From CAZWLY01 sp964634465 (GTDB lineage Bacteria > Desulfobacterota > Desulfarculia > G963662305): a stretch of DNA of 64,000 bases. The stretch covers positions 1 through 64,000 of the forward strand of contig CAZWLY010000018.1 of assembly GCA_964634465.1 (NCBI GenBank), in the 5' to 3' direction. The notes below the pieces were generated by a model that saw only the letters and a list, made by a program, of their open reading frames with translations, was not told the DNA's origin and made no database searches. Positions 54,694 through 63,059 of this stretch are shown here, one piece after another. Within the stretch, counting starts at the first letter, position 1. Every line of letters begins with the position of its first letter. Both the position numbers and the translations under genes were made by a program.

Positions 54694-55326
54694 CTAGCGC
54701 TCGCCTTTGACCACGAAGTCGTCGAAGGCGATCTTGACCCCGCCCTTTTTGACCGACTGGACGTAGAGGCCGACGTAGCCGCCCTTGATGATCGGGTCGC
54801 TGACCTCGGTCAGAAGCTGGCCGTCGATGAAGAGCCGGGCCTTGGGCGGCTCGACGACCAGCTTGAGACGATGGCGTCGATCGTCGATCTTCTTGCTTTT
54901 GCTCCACCGCCTTAAAAGGGCCCACTCGTTGCCGGCGAACTTCCTGATCTGATAGTAGCCGTCGCTGGAGATGCCGGCGTGCCAGAACTCGTTGTCAGAG
55001 ACGTTGACGATCAGGCCGAAACCATTGTTGGTCGGGCCGTCCAGACGTTGGCAATCGACCTCGGCGGTGAAAGATTTGAGCCGCTTTTGGGGATCGTTGG
55101 GCGTTTGAAAGACCATCAGCAAATCGTCCTCGACGGTCATGACCAACCGCTCATCGACGATCTTGGTCGTGGCCCCTTCGGTCTCGCTTTCGCTGAAATA
55201 TTGGGACTGGTTGTTGTCGAAAGACTCCTCGATCACCACCTCATCCGCCTGGACGGTCCCGGCGAAAAGCAGCCCGATGATCAGTCCTATCCCGAAGATG
55301 AACCCTAAATTGCACCTTCCTCCCAT
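54694..55326 (-). CDS. secreted lectin-like (LamG/DUF1080-type) protein
   Basis: This 210-residue protein has a clear signal peptide (FIFGIGLIIGLLFAG, cleavage after TVQA). The mature part is a concanavalin-like beta sandwich with typical strands: RLVMTVEDDLLMVF, NNGFGLIVNVSDNEFWHAGISSDGYYQI, HRLKLVVEPPKARLFIDGQLL and GYVGLYVQSVKKGGVKIAFDDFVV. Such domains bind sugars or hydrolyse disaccharides; no catalytic residues are evident. The start at 55326 follows GAGGGGAGGG; the longer frame to 55389 would put 21 residues ahead of the signal peptide. Confidence 0.78.
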   Translation of the reverse strand: MGGRCNLGFIFGIGLIIGLLFAGTVQADEVVIEESFDNNQSQYFSESETEGATTKIVDERLVMTVEDDLLMVFQTPNDPQKRLKSFTAEVDCQRLDGPTNNGFGLIVNVSDNEFWHAGISSDGYYQIRKFAGNEWALLRRWSKSKKIDDRRHRLKLVVEPPKARLFIDGQLLTEVSDPIIKGGYVGLYVQSVKKGGVKIAFDDFVVKGER

Positions 55327-56064
55327 GCTCGACCCTCCCCTCGGATAGCCAGTTGACCCTCTCATTCGCTCCTGCGTTCCCATTATCATACCTCAAACCG
55401 AACCGGCCGCGGCCGGTCTCGAACCTGGCTCCTTGACCTATCATATCAAATCATACCTGTCCTGTGCCGGTGTCGCGCGCCCGTTCAGGCTGCCGGTGGT
55501 GATCCCGCCGGTTCCGGCCCTCGTCTGCCTGCAATGGTGGACCGAGCGCCGCAGCCGGCTCCGAAGGCGGCTTCGGCGGAGGGCGATGCGCCCCAGGGGA
55601 CGATGGACTCCAGCCCCGCTGTCGCCGGAAATGGTATGAATCGATGAAGGAATACAGAAAGACCCGTATCTCTGCCGGGCCTGTTGCCACGAAAAGCGTT
55701 CCGCCGGAGCCGGAACGTGAAGGGCGAAACGCCGCTCGGAAAAAGATGGTCGTTTATTATTTCTAACCCTCCTGTGACGTGTGAGTGATCGCGATCGGAC
55801 CCTAACCATTCATCACAAGGCCGGTTGTTCTCTTGACTTGCATTCGGCCGCCAATAGGACTATGCATGTTACTTGACAGCCGGTTCGGGTGGGCGGGCAT
55901 GTCATCATCGGGATCACGGGGCAGAGGGGGGAATTCGCCGTGGACGTTGGGCCCGAAGCCGTCCGGGATTCAATAATTATTCAGCCGAGAGACGATTATC
56001 TGAACAGACGACTCGTGTCAGGAAGCGGAGAGTCGCCGGCCGCTCCGAACACCTGGAGGGACAG
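55327..56064. other. 738-bp intergenic region with palindrome and TATGAT repeats
   Basis: No confident gene is seen. A perfect 16-bp palindrome ACCGGCCGCGGCCGGT lies at 55402-55417. On the minus strand TATGAT occurs three times (plus 55385-55390, 55440-55445, 55450-55455); the first is a plausible -10 for the lectin-like gene. On the plus strand a 40-codon frame (55645-55767, starting MKEYRKTRISAGP) overlaps by ATGA a short Ala/Pro-rich frame, but neither has a good ribosome-binding site. A TTGCAT-17-TATGCA pair near 55836-55864 could serve the sensor kinase downstream. Confidence 0.35.
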
Positions 56065-58818
56065 ATGGTGAACATCCTTATAGTCGATGACGATTTGGAT
56101 TTTCGTCTTGTCATGAAGGGATTCCTGGAAAAAGAGGACTACGTTTGCACCTTGGCCGCAAGCGCCGCCGAAGCTCGCCAGGCGATGGATGAGCGGAGCT
56201 TCGAATTGATGGTTCTGGACGTCAAAATGCCCGGCGAGTCCGGGATCGATTTTCTGAACGCCGTCCATCCGTCTATCCAGGACACGGCGGTGGTGGTGAT
56301 CAGTGGAATAGACGATCCCGAATTGGCCGAGGCGGCCTTGGAACTGGGAGCCTACGGCTATCTGATAAAACCGGTCGGCCGTAACGAGGTGTTGATCACC
56401 GTTGCCAACGCCCTGCGCCGCCGCGAGTTGGAGATAGCCGGCCGGCGCTATCGACAGCGACTGGAGGACTTGACCGCCCAGCAAGCCGCCGAGTTGGCCG
56501 AGAGCGAAGACCGTTTTCGACGCCTGGTCGAAACGATGACCGAAGGTCTGGGCGTGATGGACGAGAATGGGCGGTTGAGCTATGTCAACGAGCGGTTGTG
56601 CGAGATGCTCGGTTATTCCAGCGAGGAGTTGCTCGGCCGCCAGATTCCGGATTTGCTGGACGAGGTCGAGAAGAAGAAATGGGAGCGGGAGATAGAAAAA
56701 CGACGCCACGGCAAGGAGACGCGCTATGAGATCGCCTGGCTGACCAAAGGCGGCGGGAGGCTCCACACCCTCGTCTCCGGGAAGCCCATTATAGACGAGG
56801 AGGGTCGTTTCAAAGGCAGCATCGGGGTGATCACCGACCTCACCGAGCAACGCCAGAGGATCAAAGAGCTTTCCTGCCTTTACTCCGTCGCCGAGTTGTG
56901 CGTCCAGCCCGACCTGTCATGGCCGGAGATCGCCCGGCGAGTGATCGACCTTATCCCCGACGCCTGGCCGTATGAAGGCGTCACCGGCGTCCGAATGGTG
57001 ATAGACGGCCAGGAGTTCGAAACCGACGGTTTTTCGCCCGGCGAGTGGGCGCTGCAGGCCGAAATCGTAATCAAGAACGAACCGGTGGGAACCTTCGAGG
57101 TGCACTACGATCGAAAACGGGACGATGAGGCCGGCGGCGCGTTCCTCGAAGAAGAGAGGCGGCTGATCAATACCACCGCCGGTCTGGTCGGCGCCGCAGT
57201 GGAGGCGCAAAAGGCGAAAGCGACCATCGCCGAAAGAGAGGCCGAATACCACGAGCTGATCCACAACATAAACAGCATCATCCTGCGGATCGACCCTCAA
57301 GGGCGGATCACCTTCATCAACGAGTACGCCCAGGAATTCTTCGGCTACTCCGAGGAGGAGATCATCGGCCGCCCGGCCTTGGGGACGATCACTCCGGAGA
57401 GAGAGTCCACCGGCCGGGACCTGACAGAACTGGTCCGCTCCATTACCAGCGATCCCGGCCGCCATGCCTTCTCTGAAAACGAAAACATCAAGAAGAACGG
57501 AGAGAGGGTCTGGGTGGCCTGGACCAATCGGGCGGTGATGGACGAAGAGGGCCGGTTGGTGGAGATACTGTCCGTGGGGACGGACATAACCCCGCTCAAG
57601 TATGCCGCGGAGGCGGTCAGGGAACGGGAGGAGCGCCTGCGGATGATAATGGACACCGTCACCGCCGGGATTCTGATCATCGACGCAGAAACGCGCACCA
57701 TAGTGGACGCCAATCCGGCGGTGCTGGAGACTCTGGGCGCCTCCAGGGACCAAGTGGTCGGTTCTGTCTGCCATCGCAACATCTGCCCGGCCAGGGAAGG
57801 AGAGTGTCCGATCCTCGATCGTGGAGAGTCGATCGTCAATATGGAGCGGACCCTGCTGAGGCTGGACGGAAAGGAGGTGCCGGTTCTCGAAACCTGCGTG
57901 CCCCTCATGCTGGAAGGGCGGGATCACCTCCTGGAGACGTTCGTCGACATCACCGAACGCAAGATCGTAGAGAGCCAGTTGGCCCAGGCCCACAAACTTG
58001 AATCGATCGGTCAGTTGGCGGCCGGCATCGCCCACGAGATCAACACCCCGATCCAATACGTCGGCGATAACACCCGCTTTCTCCAGGAGGCTTTCAGCGA
58101 TCTTGGCCGGGTGCTGGAGAAATACGGCGAATTGATGGCCGCGCTCAAGGGCGGCGGGGTGACGGCGGAACTGATCGATGCGGTGGAAGCGGTCGTCGAA
58201 GAGGTCGAGCTCGATTATCTGGCCGAGGATATCCCCCAGGCCATCGAGCAGTCGCTCGAAGGGGTGGAGCGGGTCGCCTCCATCGTCCGGGCGATGAAGG
58301 AGTTTTCCCATCCCGGCGGCGAAGAGAAGACGGCCGTCGATCTGAATCGAACCATCCAGAACACCGTCACCGTGGCCCGGAACGAATGGAAGTACGTGGC
58401 CGAGATGGAGTTGGATCTCGATCCGTCTCTGCCGCCGGTGCCCTTGCTGGTGGGGGAGTTCAACCAGGCCGTTTTGAACATGATCATCAACGCCGCCCAC
58501 GCCATCGCCGAGGTGGTGGGCGACGGTTCCCAGGAGAAGGGGACCATCACCGTCTCCACCCGACGCCAGGGGGACTGGGTGGAGGTCCGCATCAGCGATA
58601 CCGGCCCCGGCATTCCGGAGGCGATCAGGAACCGGGTCTTCGATCCTTTCTTCACCACCAAGGAGGTGGGCAAGGGGACCGGTCAGGGGCTGGCCCTGGC
58701 CCGGGCGGTGGTGGTCGATAAACTGGGCGGCGAGTTGACTTTCGAGACAGAGCCCGGCCGGGGAACGGATTTCATCATTCGCTTGCCCCTGGAATCCGAC
58801 AGCCCGGAGGAGGCCTGA
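56065..58818 (+). CDS. hybrid sensor kinase REC-PAS-GAF-PAS-PAS-HisKA-HATPase
   Basis: This 917-residue soluble kinase starts with a receiver domain (1-120; D52 in LMVLDVKMPG), then PAS (150-262), a GAF-like domain (270-385), PAS (392-512), a third PAS (522-635) with three cysteines C569, C574 and C581 in a CHRNICPAREGECP pattern, and a kinase core with H657 in AAGIAHEINTPIQYV. The HATPase domain has VLNMIINAAHAIAEV, DTGPGIP and GTGQGLALARAVV. The ATG at 56065 follows GGAGG with 6 nt spacing; the upstream open frame lacks homology. It leads a three-gene signalling operon. Confidence 0.92.
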   Translation: MVNILIVDDDLDFRLVMKGFLEKEDYVCTLAASAAEARQAMDERSFELMVLDVKMPGESGIDFLNAVHPSIQDTAVVVISGIDDPELAEAALELGAYGYLIKPVGRNEVLITVANALRRRELEIAGRRYRQRLEDLTAQQAAELAESEDRFRRLVETMTEGLGVMDENGRLSYVNERLCEMLGYSSEELLGRQIPDLLDEVEKKKWEREIEKRRHGKETRYEIAWLTKGGGRLHTLVSGKPIIDEEGRFKGSIGVITDLTEQRQRIKELSCLYSVAELCVQPDLSWPEIARRVIDLIPDAWPYEGVTGVRMVIDGQEFETDGFSPGEWALQAEIVIKNEPVGTFEVHYDRKRDDEAGGAFLEEERRLINTTAGLVGAAVEAQKAKATIAEREAEYHELIHNINSIILRIDPQGRITFINEYAQEFFGYSEEEIIGRPALGTITPERESTGRDLTELVRSITSDPGRHAFSENENIKKNGERVWVAWTNRAVMDEEGRLVEILSVGTDITPLKYAAEAVREREERLRMIMDTVTAGILIIDAETRTIVDANPAVLETLGASRDQVVGSVCHRNICPAREGECPILDRGESIVNMERTLLRLDGKEVPVLETCVPLMLEGRDHLLETFVDITERKIVESQLAQAHKLESIGQLAAGIAHEINTPIQYVGDNTRFLQEAFSDLGRVLEKYGELMAALKGGGVTAELIDAVEAVVEEVELDYLAEDIPQAIEQSLEGVERVASIVRAMKEFSHPGGEEKTAVDLNRTIQNTVTVARNEWKYVAEMELDLDPSLPPVPLLVGEFNQAVLNMIINAAHAIAEVVGDGSQEKGTITVSTRRQGDWVEVRISDTGPGIPEAIRNRVFDPFFTTKEVGKGTGQGLALARAVVVDKLGGELTFETEPGRGTDFIIRLPLESDSPEEA

Positions 58819-58820
58819 TC

Positions 58821-60041
58821 ATGAAACGAAAGGTCCTCTTTGTCGATGACGAGCCCAACGTGCTGCGGGGGCTCAGGCGGTTACTGAGAGGCATGCGCCA
58901 CGAGTGGGACATGGTCTTTGTGGAGAGCGGAGCCGAGGCCCTGGAAGCCCTGGAGAAAGGGCCGTTCGACGTCATCGTAACCGACATGCGCATGCCCGGC
59001 ATGGACGGCGCGGACTTGTTGTCCCAAGTGATGGAACGCTACCCCTGGATCGTGCGGATCGTTCTTTCCGGCCACTCGGAGAAGGAGATGATCCTCAAGG
59101 CGGCCCGGCCGACCCACCAGTTTTTGTCCAAGCCGTGCGACCCTGAACTGCTCAAGGCCACGGTGGCCCGGGCCTGCGCCTTGCGGGATGTGGTGACCAA
59201 CAAAACCGCCAGAGAGGCCGTCTCCAAGATCGACGCCTTGCCGGCCCTGCCGGACGTCTATGTCGAGTTGATGGAGCAACTGCGCTCTCCGGCTTCTTCG
59301 GCCGCCACCATCGGGCGCATCATCGCCAAGGACGGCGGGTTGACGGCCGACATCCTGAAGATGGCCAACTCGTCGTTTTTCGGATTCGCCCGGCATATCT
59401 CCAGTCCGGAGGAGGCGGTGGCCTTGCTGGGGGTAGAGGTGGTGCAAGGCCTGATCCTGTCGGCCCACTTGATGGGCGTCTACAATCCCGACAAGATCAG
59501 CGGTTTTTCCCTGGAAGCGTTGTGGACGCACTGCCAGGCCGTCGGCGGGATGGCCAGACAGATCGCCCGCAGCGAGATCAAGGACCGCCGGGTCATCGAC
59601 CACGCCTACATCGCCGGCCTGCTCCATGACGTGGGCAAACTGGTTCTGGCGGCCAGCCTGAGCGATGAGTTCAATGCCGTCATGGCCCGGGTCAGAGCGG
59701 AAGACCGCCTGGTCTGGGAGGTCGAGAGAGAACTGCTCGGCACCAGCCACGCCGAGATAGGAGCCTACCTCCTGGGCCTGTGGGGGCTGCCCGACGCCGT
59801 AGTCGAGGCGCTGACCTTCCACCATCTCCCCTCGGCCAGCCAGGCGCCCGGCTTTACGCCCTTGACGGCCGTGCATGCGGCCGATGTTCTGGAACACGAG
59901 CTGGTCAAGATCAACGAACATTACGACGTTCCCCAGTTCGACATGGACTACCTGGCCTCGCGCCATTTGACCGACCGCCTGCCCCAATGGCGAGCACTCT
60001 GCATCGAACACCTCGGCGTGGGAGACGATGATGAAGGATAA
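58821..60041 (+). CDS. REC-HDOD response regulator
   Basis: The protein, 406 residues, has a receiver domain with D9/D10, phosphoacceptor D55 and K in FLSKPCD, then a HDOD domain (about 135-400) with ALPALPDVYVELMEQL, IGRIIAKDGGLTADILKMANSSFFG, LLHDVGKLVLAA and HHLPSAS. HDOD domains are usually non-enzymatic signalling or scaffold modules. A genuine HD pair is present in LLHDVGK, so residual hydrolase activity cannot be excluded. It starts 2 nt after the sensor kinase and its end overlaps the next gene by 11 nt. Confidence 0.92.
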   Translation: MKRKVLFVDDEPNVLRGLRRLLRGMRHEWDMVFVESGAEALEALEKGPFDVIVTDMRMPGMDGADLLSQVMERYPWIVRIVLSGHSEKEMILKAARPTHQFLSKPCDPELLKATVARACALRDVVTNKTAREAVSKIDALPALPDVYVELMEQLRSPASSAATIGRIIAKDGGLTADILKMANSSFFGFARHISSPEEAVALLGVEVVQGLILSAHLMGVYNPDKISGFSLEALWTHCQAVGGMARQIARSEIKDRRVIDHAYIAGLLHDVGKLVLAASLSDEFNAVMARVRAEDRLVWEVERELLGTSHAEIGAYLLGLWGLPDAVVEALTFHHLPSASQAPGFTPLTAVHAADVLEHELVKINEHYDVPQFDMDYLASRHLTDRLPQWRALCIEHLGVGDDDEG

Positions 60042-61167
60042 GGTCCTGCTGGTCGACGACGAAGCCAATGTGCTGGCCGGCTACAAGCGCCAGTTGAGAA
60101 AGCTTTTTTCCATCGAGACCGCCCAAAGCGGAGCCGAGGGTCTGGAGGCGATCGAGTCGAAAGGCCCCTTCGCGGTCATCGTTTCCGATCTGCGTATGCC
60201 CGGCATGGACGGCATCGAGTTTCTGGCCCAGGCCCGGGTGGCGACTCCGGACAGCGCCCGGATAATGCTCACCGGGTTTGCCGACGTGCAAAACGCCATA
60301 GATGCGGTCAACGAGGGCAACATCTTCCGTTTCCTGACCAAGCCGTGCGAACCGGTGGTCTTGGCCAAGGCGATCGCCGCCGGAGTCAAACAGTATCGGC
60401 TGGTGATCGCGGAAAGAGAGTTGCTGGAGCAGACGTTGCGAGGCAGCGTCAAGGTCCTGACCGACATCCTGTCGCTGCTCAACCCCGAGGCCTTCGGGCG
60501 GGCCTCCAGGGTCACCCACTATGTCACCGAGATCGTCCGCCTGCTGGGCGAGGATCAGGTCTGGCAGTATGAAACCGCGGCCATGCTCTCCCAGATAGGT
60601 TGCGTCACCCTCCCTGTCCATGTGGTCAGAAAAGTGGTCAAGGGACGCCCCCTGAGCAGCGAAGAGACCAAGATTTACGCCAAGCACCCCGAGATCGCCG
60701 CCGAGTTGGTGTCCAACATTCCCCGGCTGGACGAGATCAGCGAGATGATCGCCTACCAAGAGAAACGCTTCGACGGTTCGGGGCCGCCCGAAGACGATCG
60801 CCGGCAGGAAGGGATCCCCCTGGGGGCCCGGATATTGAAGGTGGTGCTCGATTTCGACGCCTTGGTCTTTTCGGGAGACTCGAAAGGGCGGGCCTTGGTC
60901 AAGCTCAAAGAGCGGGCAGGGTGGTACGATCCGGCCGTGCTGACCGCTCTGGAGATGGCGCTGGGCGTCGAAGCCAAGTACGAGACCCTCGACGTTGGGG
61001 TCTACGGCCTGAAAGAGGGTATGATCCTGGCCGAAGATGTGGTCGGCGGAGAGAAGAAGCTGCTGGCCAAGGGCCAGGAGCTCAGCGGCACGATCATCAA
61101 GTATATCCGCAACTACCACCGGGCCGTGGGGGTGGATGAGCCGATCAAGGTGATCGTGCCCCTCTAA
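60031..61167 (+). CDS. REC domain + degenerate HD-GYP protein
   Basis: The protein, 378 residues, has an N-terminal receiver (D53 phosphoacceptor, K in FLTKPCE) and a C-terminal HD-GYP-fold domain. The normally invariant metal ligands are missing: the HD pair is S187-Q188 (AAMLSQIGCVTLP), the HHE motif is Y242-Q243-E244, and GYP reads GPP in DGSGPP; only the middle His of AKHPEIAAEL (H219) remains. It is therefore unlikely to cleave cyclic di-GMP and may bind it or act as an adaptor. The ATG at 60031 (6 nt after GGGAG) is preferred over 60028. Confidence 0.9.
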   Translation: MKDKVLLVDDEANVLAGYKRQLRKLFSIETAQSGAEGLEAIESKGPFAVIVSDLRMPGMDGIEFLAQARVATPDSARIMLTGFADVQNAIDAVNEGNIFRFLTKPCEPVVLAKAIAAGVKQYRLVIAERELLEQTLRGSVKVLTDILSLLNPEAFGRASRVTHYVTEIVRLLGEDQVWQYETAAMLSQIGCVTLPVHVVRKVVKGRPLSSEETKIYAKHPEIAAELVSNIPRLDEISEMIAYQEKRFDGSGPPEDDRRQEGIPLGARILKVVLDFDALVFSGDSKGRALVKLKERAGWYDPAVLTALEMALGVEAKYETLDVGVYGLKEGMILAEDVVGGEKKLLAKGQELSGTIIKYIRNYHRAVGVDEPIKVIVPL

Positions 61168-61415
61168 CTTTACGGGAGCGGTCGCCCCCGCTTTTCCGTT
61201 GCTCCAGAGCCGGCTTCGGAGCTCTTGACTATGACCGGCGGGTATTCCTAAAATCCACCCGGCGGTTCCTTTGATCGCCTTGGCGATTGCGGCCGCCCGG
61301 ACGACCGGCCCGTCCCGGCCGATCGGGGAAGGGGCGCTGACCGGCCCGGCCAAGCGAGACTCGGGAGGGCTCGGCCTTCATCTTTATCGGCGGCATACAA
61401 CCCAAAAAGGTCCAG

Positions 61416-61703
61416 GTGGACGACAATCCCCGGACCTGCCCCGCCTGCGGTCTGCCCTCGGCCCGCCTGAGGCGCCTGGACCACTACCTCAGCCTGTTCT
61501 TCATCCCTCTCTTCCCGGTCAAGCGGGGCGAAGAGTTCCTGGAGTGCGACCGTTGCGGCGGCGTGGCGGACCTCGCCGCCCGCCCGCCCGGAGGCCGCCG
61601 CGTCGCCCCCGCCCCCGAGCGGTGTCCCGCCTGCGGCCGGGAGACGGACCCCGATTTCACGTTCTGCCCCCGCTGCGGCCAGCGACTCAGAGCCTCGGTT
61701 TGA
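61416..61703 (+). CDS. small zinc-ribbon protein (start uncertain)
   Basis: This 95-residue protein has two CxxC pairs at each end: CPACGLPSARLRRLDHYLSLF with CDRCGG, and CPACGRETDPDFTFCPRCGQRL. The middle FFIPLFPVKRGEEFLECDRCGG is typical of a family of small double zinc-ribbon proteins of unknown function. The first usable start codon is GTG 61416. However, the in-frame codons just upstream read FIFIGGIQPKKVQ, which looks like the family's usual N-terminus, and no ATG, GTG, TTG or CTG lies between them and the preceding in-frame stop. A non-standard start (ATC at 61380) or a lost start is possible. Confidence 0.65.
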   Translation: MDDNPRTCPACGLPSARLRRLDHYLSLFFIPLFPVKRGEEFLECDRCGGVADLAARPPGGRRVAPAPERCPACGRETDPDFTFCPRCGQRLRASV

Positions 61704-61712
61704 CGCCGGCCG

Positions 61713-62381
61713 TCATCCGCCCGCCTGGGCGGCCAGCCGATGGGCCAGGCGAAGGGGTTCGGGCAGGCGGTAGCGGGTGGTGCAGGCAAGGACCAGCCTG
61801 ATCGCCGACTCCAGACCGATCCGGTGGCCGGGCGAGACAAAGACCGGCCGGACCCGGCTCCTGGTTCTCACCACCGCGCCGATCACCTCGCCTTTACGGC
61901 TCAAAGGCGTCCAGGCCCCCTTGTCCGGACCGGGCTCGTCAAACTCGCCCACCAGCCGCGACTTGGCTACGCCGACGGCGGTCATCTCCGAGATCAGACC
62001 CAGGTGGCAGGCCAGCCCGAAGCGGCGGGGATGGGCCGTGCCTTGGCCGTCGCACAGGATCAGGTCGGGGGTGTTTTCGAGTCGCTTCAAGGCCTTAAGC
62101 GCGGCCGGGACCTCGCGAAAGGAGAGGTAGCCGGAGACGTAAGGGAAGGGGACTTGGCTCCGGGCGATGGTTTCTTCGATGGGTTCGAGTTCGGGAAGGC
62201 TGAAAACGACCGCGGCCGCAAAGGCGACGGCCTCGTTTTTCGAGTAGTGGACGTCCACCCCGGCCACGCGGCGAAGCGCTCCGAAGCGGTCTTCGGTGAC
62301 GATCCGCCCCCGGAGCCGCTCCTGGACCAGTCGCGCTTCCTCGAGCGTCCGGGGCCAGTCCTCGCCGGTGTTGGCCGGCAT
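61713..62381 (-). CDS. nfi: endonuclease V
   Basis: This 222-residue enzyme cuts DNA one base past deaminated purines (inosine, xanthine). Family motifs are VAGVDVHYS (catalytic Asp), the wedge PYVSGYLSFREVPA with the catalytic Glu, DLILCDGQGTAHPRRFGLACHLG (second Asp and the PRR loop) and VFVSPGHRIGLESAIRLVL. The length is normal. It follows the SixA-like gene after 3 nt on the same strand, so they share a transcript. Confidence 0.95.
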   Translation of the reverse strand: MPANTGEDWPRTLEEARLVQERLRGRIVTEDRFGALRRVAGVDVHYSKNEAVAFAAAVVFSLPELEPIEETIARSQVPFPYVSGYLSFREVPAALKALKRLENTPDLILCDGQGTAHPRRFGLACHLGLISEMTAVGVAKSRLVGEFDEPGPDKGAWTPLSRKGEVIGAVVRTRSRVRPVFVSPGHRIGLESAIRLVLACTTRYRLPEPLRLAHRLAAQAGG

Positions 62382-62384
62382 TCT

Positions 62385-62870
62385 TCAGCCGGCCATCAGC
62401 GCGGTCACCGCCGGCGGCAGGTACCAGATCAGGCGGCCGGTCCCGCCGGGCAGCCGGTCGATGTCGATCCGGCAGACCCCGCCCCGCTCGAAGGCGATCG
62501 TCGCCTCGCCGCCGCCCAGCAGCGTCGAGGCCACCTTGGCCACCGAGGGCAGGTGACCGGCGATCAAGACCCGGTCCTTGCCGGCCAGGCCGGCCAGAAA
62601 GTCGATCGTCTCCTCGGGCGGGGTCATGGCCTTGACCAGTTCGGTGGTCACGATCTCTCCTTGGGGGAAGCCGACCTCTTTCGCCGCCACCTCGGCCGTC
62701 TGGCGGGCCCGCTTCTTGGGGCTGGCGATGACGGCGTCGAAGGTCACGCCCAGTCTGGCCAGGGCCCTGGCCGTCGCCTTGACCACGGCCTCGCCTTCCG
62801 GGGTCAGACCCTCTTCCGGGTCCTGGTCCTTACCGAAATTGGATCCGTGCTGTATCAAGTATATTTCCAC
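62385..62870 (-). CDS. SixA-like phosphohistidine phosphatase, QHG variant
   Basis: The 161-residue histidine phosphatase fold protein has SixA size and layout: IYLIQHGSNFG at the start, DAVIASPKKRARQTAEVAAKEVG, and VLIAGHLPSVAKVASTLLGG with the second His. The first catalytic Arg of the usual RHG motif is Gln. SixA removes phosphate from histidine phosphotransfer domains; this variant may have altered activity. The start is GTG at 62870, 4 nt after AGAGGTGA; the frame extends further upstream without homology. Confidence 0.82.
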   Translation of the reverse strand: MEIYLIQHGSNFGKDQDPEEGLTPEGEAVVKATARALARLGVTFDAVIASPKKRARQTAEVAAKEVGFPQGEIVTTELVKAMTPPEETIDFLAGLAGKDRVLIAGHLPSVAKVASTLLGGGEATIAFERGGVCRIDIDRLPGGTGRLIWYLPPAVTALMAG

Positions 62871-63059
62871 GGCTTCACCTCTCGTCCCAACCATCCCCCA
62901 CTCTATTTTAGGCGGGCCATGACTCCCCAAGTCAAGGCCGAGGATGCGGCGGGTGGCCGCCGTCCGGTTGTGGACCCCGGCGCGGCCGCGGAGTTCGGGG
63001 CGACCTCGTCCCCGGGCCGGCCCCTCTGCCGGGGCGGCCCAGGAGTCGGTCATCGCAGT

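Noticed and set aside
55534..55767. Two short plus-strand frames (37 and 40 codons) overlapping by ATGA in the gap before the sensor kinase
   Set aside because: The overlap is suggestive, but neither frame has a ribosome-binding site, and the first is Ala/Pro-rich low complexity.
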